Positions 61,615 through 64,000 of a stretch of 64,000 nucleotides of DNA are shown here, one piece after another (position 1 is the first letter of the stretch; every line of letters begins with the position of its first letter). Source of the DNA: Trichocoleus sp. FACHB-40 (lineage in GTDB: Bacteria > Cyanobacteriota > Cyanobacteriia > Cyanobacteriales > FACHB-T130); assembly GCF_014695915.1 (NCBI RefSeq), contig NZ_JACJPF010000036.1:124001-188000 (forward strand), written 5' to 3'. The translations under genes and the position numbers were made by a program. Under the pieces are notes generated by a model, which saw only the letters and a list, made by a program, of their open reading frames with translations, was not told where the DNA came from and searched no databases.

Positions 61615-62697
61615 TCACTTCAGTCTGAAAACATCGGCAAAAATACTATGCGACTCCAGTATTCTGTTCTCGTCAGGTGAATCATAAACCACCATAAGAG
61701 AATTTTGCTGTCCTAAACAAGGAAAGAGTGCCAACCCCTCAGCATGATCTGAACCGAACCTGAAAGGCAAATCTAAAACTACTTCCAAGTCTCCCTCTTC
61801 CTGCCCAGATATACTGTTTTCAGGATAATCTAAGCCATTCTTTAACCGAAAAACTCGCAAAGCACCTTCTAGATCCATAGTAGGGCCCGCGAGTATTAAT
61901 AAGTCTTCACCATCTAGACACAGTTCCCGTACACCTAAGCCATTCAGATTCAGAAAATGTTTTTTGTATTGCTCCCCTTCTTTACCGATTTTTTTCAGGG
62001 TTAAAATCCCCGGCTCTGTTTCTTCAACTTCTATCTCTAAAATTAGCGCCCAGCCTCTGAGTACAGGGCCTCGCAAGCCGATGAAAATTTTATCTCCTCG
62101 AACAGCTAATCCCTCAATATCAAATCCATTTTCTTTAGAGGGAATAGAACTTGTTATAAAATGCCCTATGTGGCGGTCTTCTTTTAGGGCTTCCATCAAC
62201 ACATTGGTATTATCGTCTATCTTTTGCAGACAACCTGCTGTCATTTTTTTCTCTGGATTATCTGGATGGGAGCATACTTTAAATAACTCCTTCCCCACTA
62301 CCGGGATACGAGCTAGTACATAACGATTTAGCTCCCTTTCTACTGTGGCTAGTTTCTCTAAATCTTTTGCTAAATCTTTACCTTTTACTTTTTTCCGCTT
62401 TGTACTATGCGAACCAATTATCCATAGATAATTGTTGGCATAATCCATTCCTTCTATATCAATTTCGCCTTCTTGATTAAATAAATCAATAAAATTCTTA
62501 ACAAAGAATTGCTGATGATCGCCGAAAATATATGGCTCAATAGGTGATAAACGCTCAATAGTTCTGGTTTCATCAGAACCTACCCACAAGCTACCATCAG
62601 GTGTGAAAGCAGCCGCAGATAAATCTTGTCCGAGAGGTTCATCTGCTTTGCCATTGAAGCGAATTAGCACGCGACTTAGTAGAAAACTTTCTGGCAT
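61615..62697 (-). CDS. DUF3616 family protein
   Basis: 360 residues, beta-propeller-like. Recognisable DUF3616 stretches: LGQDLSAAAFTPDGSLWVGS, GEIDIEGMDYANNYLWIIGS, NGFDIEGLAVRGDKIFIGLR, FGSDHAEGLALFPCLGQ and VVYDSPDENRI. Soluble, no signal peptide. Function of the family is not established. Starts ATG 62697; no operon partner. Confidence 0.85.
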   Translation of the reverse strand: MPESFLLSRVLIRFNGKADEPLGQDLSAAAFTPDGSLWVGSDETRTIERLSPIEPYIFGDHQQFFVKNFIDLFNQEGEIDIEGMDYANNYLWIIGSHSTKRKKVKGKDLAKDLEKLATVERELNRYVLARIPVVGKELFKVCSHPDNPEKKMTAGCLQKIDDNTNVLMEALKEDRHIGHFITSSIPSKENGFDIEGLAVRGDKIFIGLRGPVLRGWALILEIEVEETEPGILTLKKIGKEGEQYKKHFLNLNGLGVRELCLDGEDLLILAGPTMDLEGALRVFRLKNGLDYPENSISGQEEGDLEVVLDLPFRFGSDHAEGLALFPCLGQQNSLMVVYDSPDENRILESHSIFADVFRLK

Positions 62698-62804
62698 AAT
62701 GCTTACTTCCTAAAATTGTTGGGGAGCGTTACAATTCTGTATTAGCATATCCCCATGCAAGTTTCATACCCTCTATCGGAATAAATAATTATCTATATAA
62801 ATAA

Positions 62805-62838
62805 AAAATAGGGTGGGAAATATCCCCCGCCCTATTTT
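62805..62838 (-). terminator. Intrinsic terminator of the SRAP gene
   Basis: AAAATAGGGTGGG / CCCGCCCTATTTT stem with an 8-base loop, followed on the minus strand by a T-run. It lies 20 bases beyond the SRAP stop. Confidence 0.8.
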
Positions 62839-62856
62839 AGTTATGTTGTTAGTTGC

Positions 62857-63525
62857 TCACAAACTATTAATCAACTCCGCCGAGTCATTCACTGGCTTAT
62901 TCACCTTCGTGCTAACTGGATAAGCTGTCATTTCTTCGGCTGAGTACGAACGCAACAAAGGCTGCAATAACTCTGGCTTTTTTACCTCTGTATCAAGCCA
63001 TAAATCGTAGTCTTTTGGATCAATAATTACAGGCATCCGGTTATGGACGGGGCGCATTAAATCATTAGGTTCTGTTGTCAAAATCGTACAAGAATCAATC
63101 ACCTCCCCATCGCCACTTTTCCAATGCTCCCAAAGCCCAGCAAAGGCAAAGGGATGCTCATCGTTCATCCGAAAATAAAAAGGTTGCTTGTTCTTTTCTT
63201 GCTGCTCCCACTCATAAAAGCCATCAGCCAAAATTAGACACCGGCGCTGTTTAAAAGCTGCCCGAAAAGAAGGCTTTTCGGCTACTGTTTCCGCCCGTGC
63301 ATTAATCATCCGCGCCCCCATTTTTGGATCTTTTGCCCAACTGGGAATCAGCCCCCAATGTAACATTTGAAACTCCCTTTGAGACTGTTCTGCATTCTGT
63401 AAAATCGTCTGAATTTGCTGGGTAGGTGCAATGTTGTAACGGGGCGTTAAGGGAGGAACATTATTTACCTGGAATACTTGGGCAATTGTTTCTGCTGATT
63501 TACTTTGACTGAATCTTCCACACAT
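62857..63525 (-). CDS. SOS response-associated peptidase (SRAP, HMCES/YedK family)
   Basis: 222 residues. Crosslinks to abasic sites in single-stranded DNA through Cys2 and protects them. The catalytic Cys2 is in MCGRFSQS (start Met removed); MINARAETVAEKPSFR (Asn), DGFYEWEQ (Glu) and VHNRMPVIID (His) are the other conserved active-site parts. Complete. The gene is next to a DNA-nuclease-like gene on the other strand. Confidence 0.95.
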   Translation of the reverse strand: MCGRFSQSKSAETIAQVFQVNNVPPLTPRYNIAPTQQIQTILQNAEQSQREFQMLHWGLIPSWAKDPKMGARMINARAETVAEKPSFRAAFKQRRCLILADGFYEWEQQEKNKQPFYFRMNDEHPFAFAGLWEHWKSGDGEVIDSCTILTTEPNDLMRPVHNRMPVIIDPKDYDLWLDTEVKKPELLQPLLRSYSAEEMTAYPVSTKVNKPVNDSAELINSL

Positions 63526-63708
63526 GATTTTATCCCACGCGACTAATTACAAAGTGGCGAGCTAATTTTCTTTACTTAATAGTATCTATGTACTATTTTA
63601 AGCCAAAATTATAAATTTTTATCTTCTTGTACTTGAATATGCAGAACTGGAAAAAAGTTTACTGTAGAGTTAATATTTTTTTAGGATGTACCGTCTCGGT
63701 TGGAAAAG

Positions 63709-64000
63709 ATGATGACTCAGGGCGGCAGAGCAAATCGGTCTGGTAAAGTTTTAGAAAGAACTGTAGAAGCAACCCTGCGAGAACATGGATATTTCCAAGT
63801 CGCTAATAATTTACCGAATAAGCAGCGACGCGACTACATCTTAAACGGTTGTCTGCTACCTAAACGCTATGCAAGACAGGTTTATATTGGCAACGGCATT
63901 TATGGAACTGACATCTATGTAGACTTCTATATTATTGGTTTAGCTGCCTTTCCTTCGGGGTTAATTATTGAATGCAAGTGGCAACAAAGCGGGGGTTCTG
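63709..64000 (+). CDS. PD-(D/E)XK nuclease, 3' end outside window
   Basis: 97 residues visible from ATG 63709 (a second ATG follows at 63712, and TTG 63700 is in frame). N-terminus RSGKVLERTVEATLREHGY is helical; a predicted core strand GTDIYVDFYIIG and then LIIECKWQQ give the Asp and Glu-x-Lys catalytic pair of PD-(D/E)XK nucleases. This resembles cyanobacterial restriction-endonuclease-like proteins. No methylase is visible within the window; one could lie downstream. Confidence 0.7.
   Translation, partial: MMTQGGRANRSGKVLERTVEATLREHGYFQVANNLPNKQRRDYILNGCLLPKRYARQVYIGNGIYGTDIYVDFYIIGLAAFPSGLIIECKWQQSGGS

Noticed and set aside
61492-61680. 62-residue plus-strand frame between the ParA gene and the DUF3616 gene
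   Set aside because: Overlaps the 3' end of the DUF3616 gene, contains a run of T giving FFF, and has no supporting motif.

Overview
The window is chromosomal DNA of a cyanobacterium. The evidence is the very frequent HIP1 octamer GCGATCGC inside and between genes, and a set of genes restricted to or typical of cyanobacteria: pipX-pipY, sepF, DUF3086, DUF3119, a plant/cyanobacterial-type GlgC, a UbiA-type plastoquinone prenyltransferase, a CbiQ-like protein next to der, and a candidate carboxysome-positioning ParA pair. Most of it is ordinary housekeeping sequence, but it is crowded with dispersed palindromes, MITE-like elements and short tandem repeats. About 60 protein genes are supported. 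No rRNA, tRNA or CRISPR array was seen.

Layout. 1-5 kb: the end of a 2-Cys peroxiredoxin gene, then an accessory patch with a PIN-like/DUF3349 gene pair, a split STAND NTPase plus TPR pair, a small protein resembling the cyanobacterial DnaX C-terminus, and a second peroxiredoxin-like gene. 5-17 kb: dnaJ, a P-loop kinase, glgC, ppk1, an XRE-HTH/Clp-N fusion regulator with two matching operators, sodB, a SLOG-type protein, ubiA and ppx. Between 16.8 and 17.2 kb lie fossils of a barstar-like gene and of a dnaK 5' end. 17-30 kb: an MlaE-like permease, DUF3119, DUF3086 and plsY; then, on the minus strand, pipX, pipY, sepF and proC; then pabB, cbiQ-like, der and a WD40 lipoprotein. 30-36 kb: a TrkA-type K+ regulator facing a CPA1 antiporter, a sugar porter, an RmlD-like reductase and a DUF1648 protein.

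36-39 kb holds a large STAND/TPR gene whose reading frame is continuous over 1026 codons except for one TGA. It contains nine nearly perfect 120-bp TPR units. 39-45 kb is the glycine cleavage cluster (gcvP, gcvH, gcvT), interrupted by a divergent alpha/beta hydrolase. 45-53 kb: a patatin, a JAMM peptidase with a MoeB-rhodanese protein, a secreted cysteine-repeat protein, mobA, an amidase, nupC and a CcmS-like candidate. 53-64 kb: helical-repeat and membrane proteins, a site-2 protease, a P450, a GDSL esterase, a ParA/coiled-coil pair that fits type 2 McdAB, a DUF3616 protein, a SRAP protein and the start of a PD-(D/E)XK nuclease.

Functional links: ppk1 and ppx make and degrade polyphosphate. 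pipX and pipY belong to the PII/NtcA nitrogen network. gcvP/H/T act in photorespiratory glycine breakdown. The JAMM and MoeB-rhodanese genes suggest a sulfur-carrier pathway. The least conventional parts are the two STAND loci, the HTH-ClpN regulator, the PIN/DUF3349 cassette bounded by a duplicated gene end, and the repeat families, one of which has supplied the end of a coding sequence.
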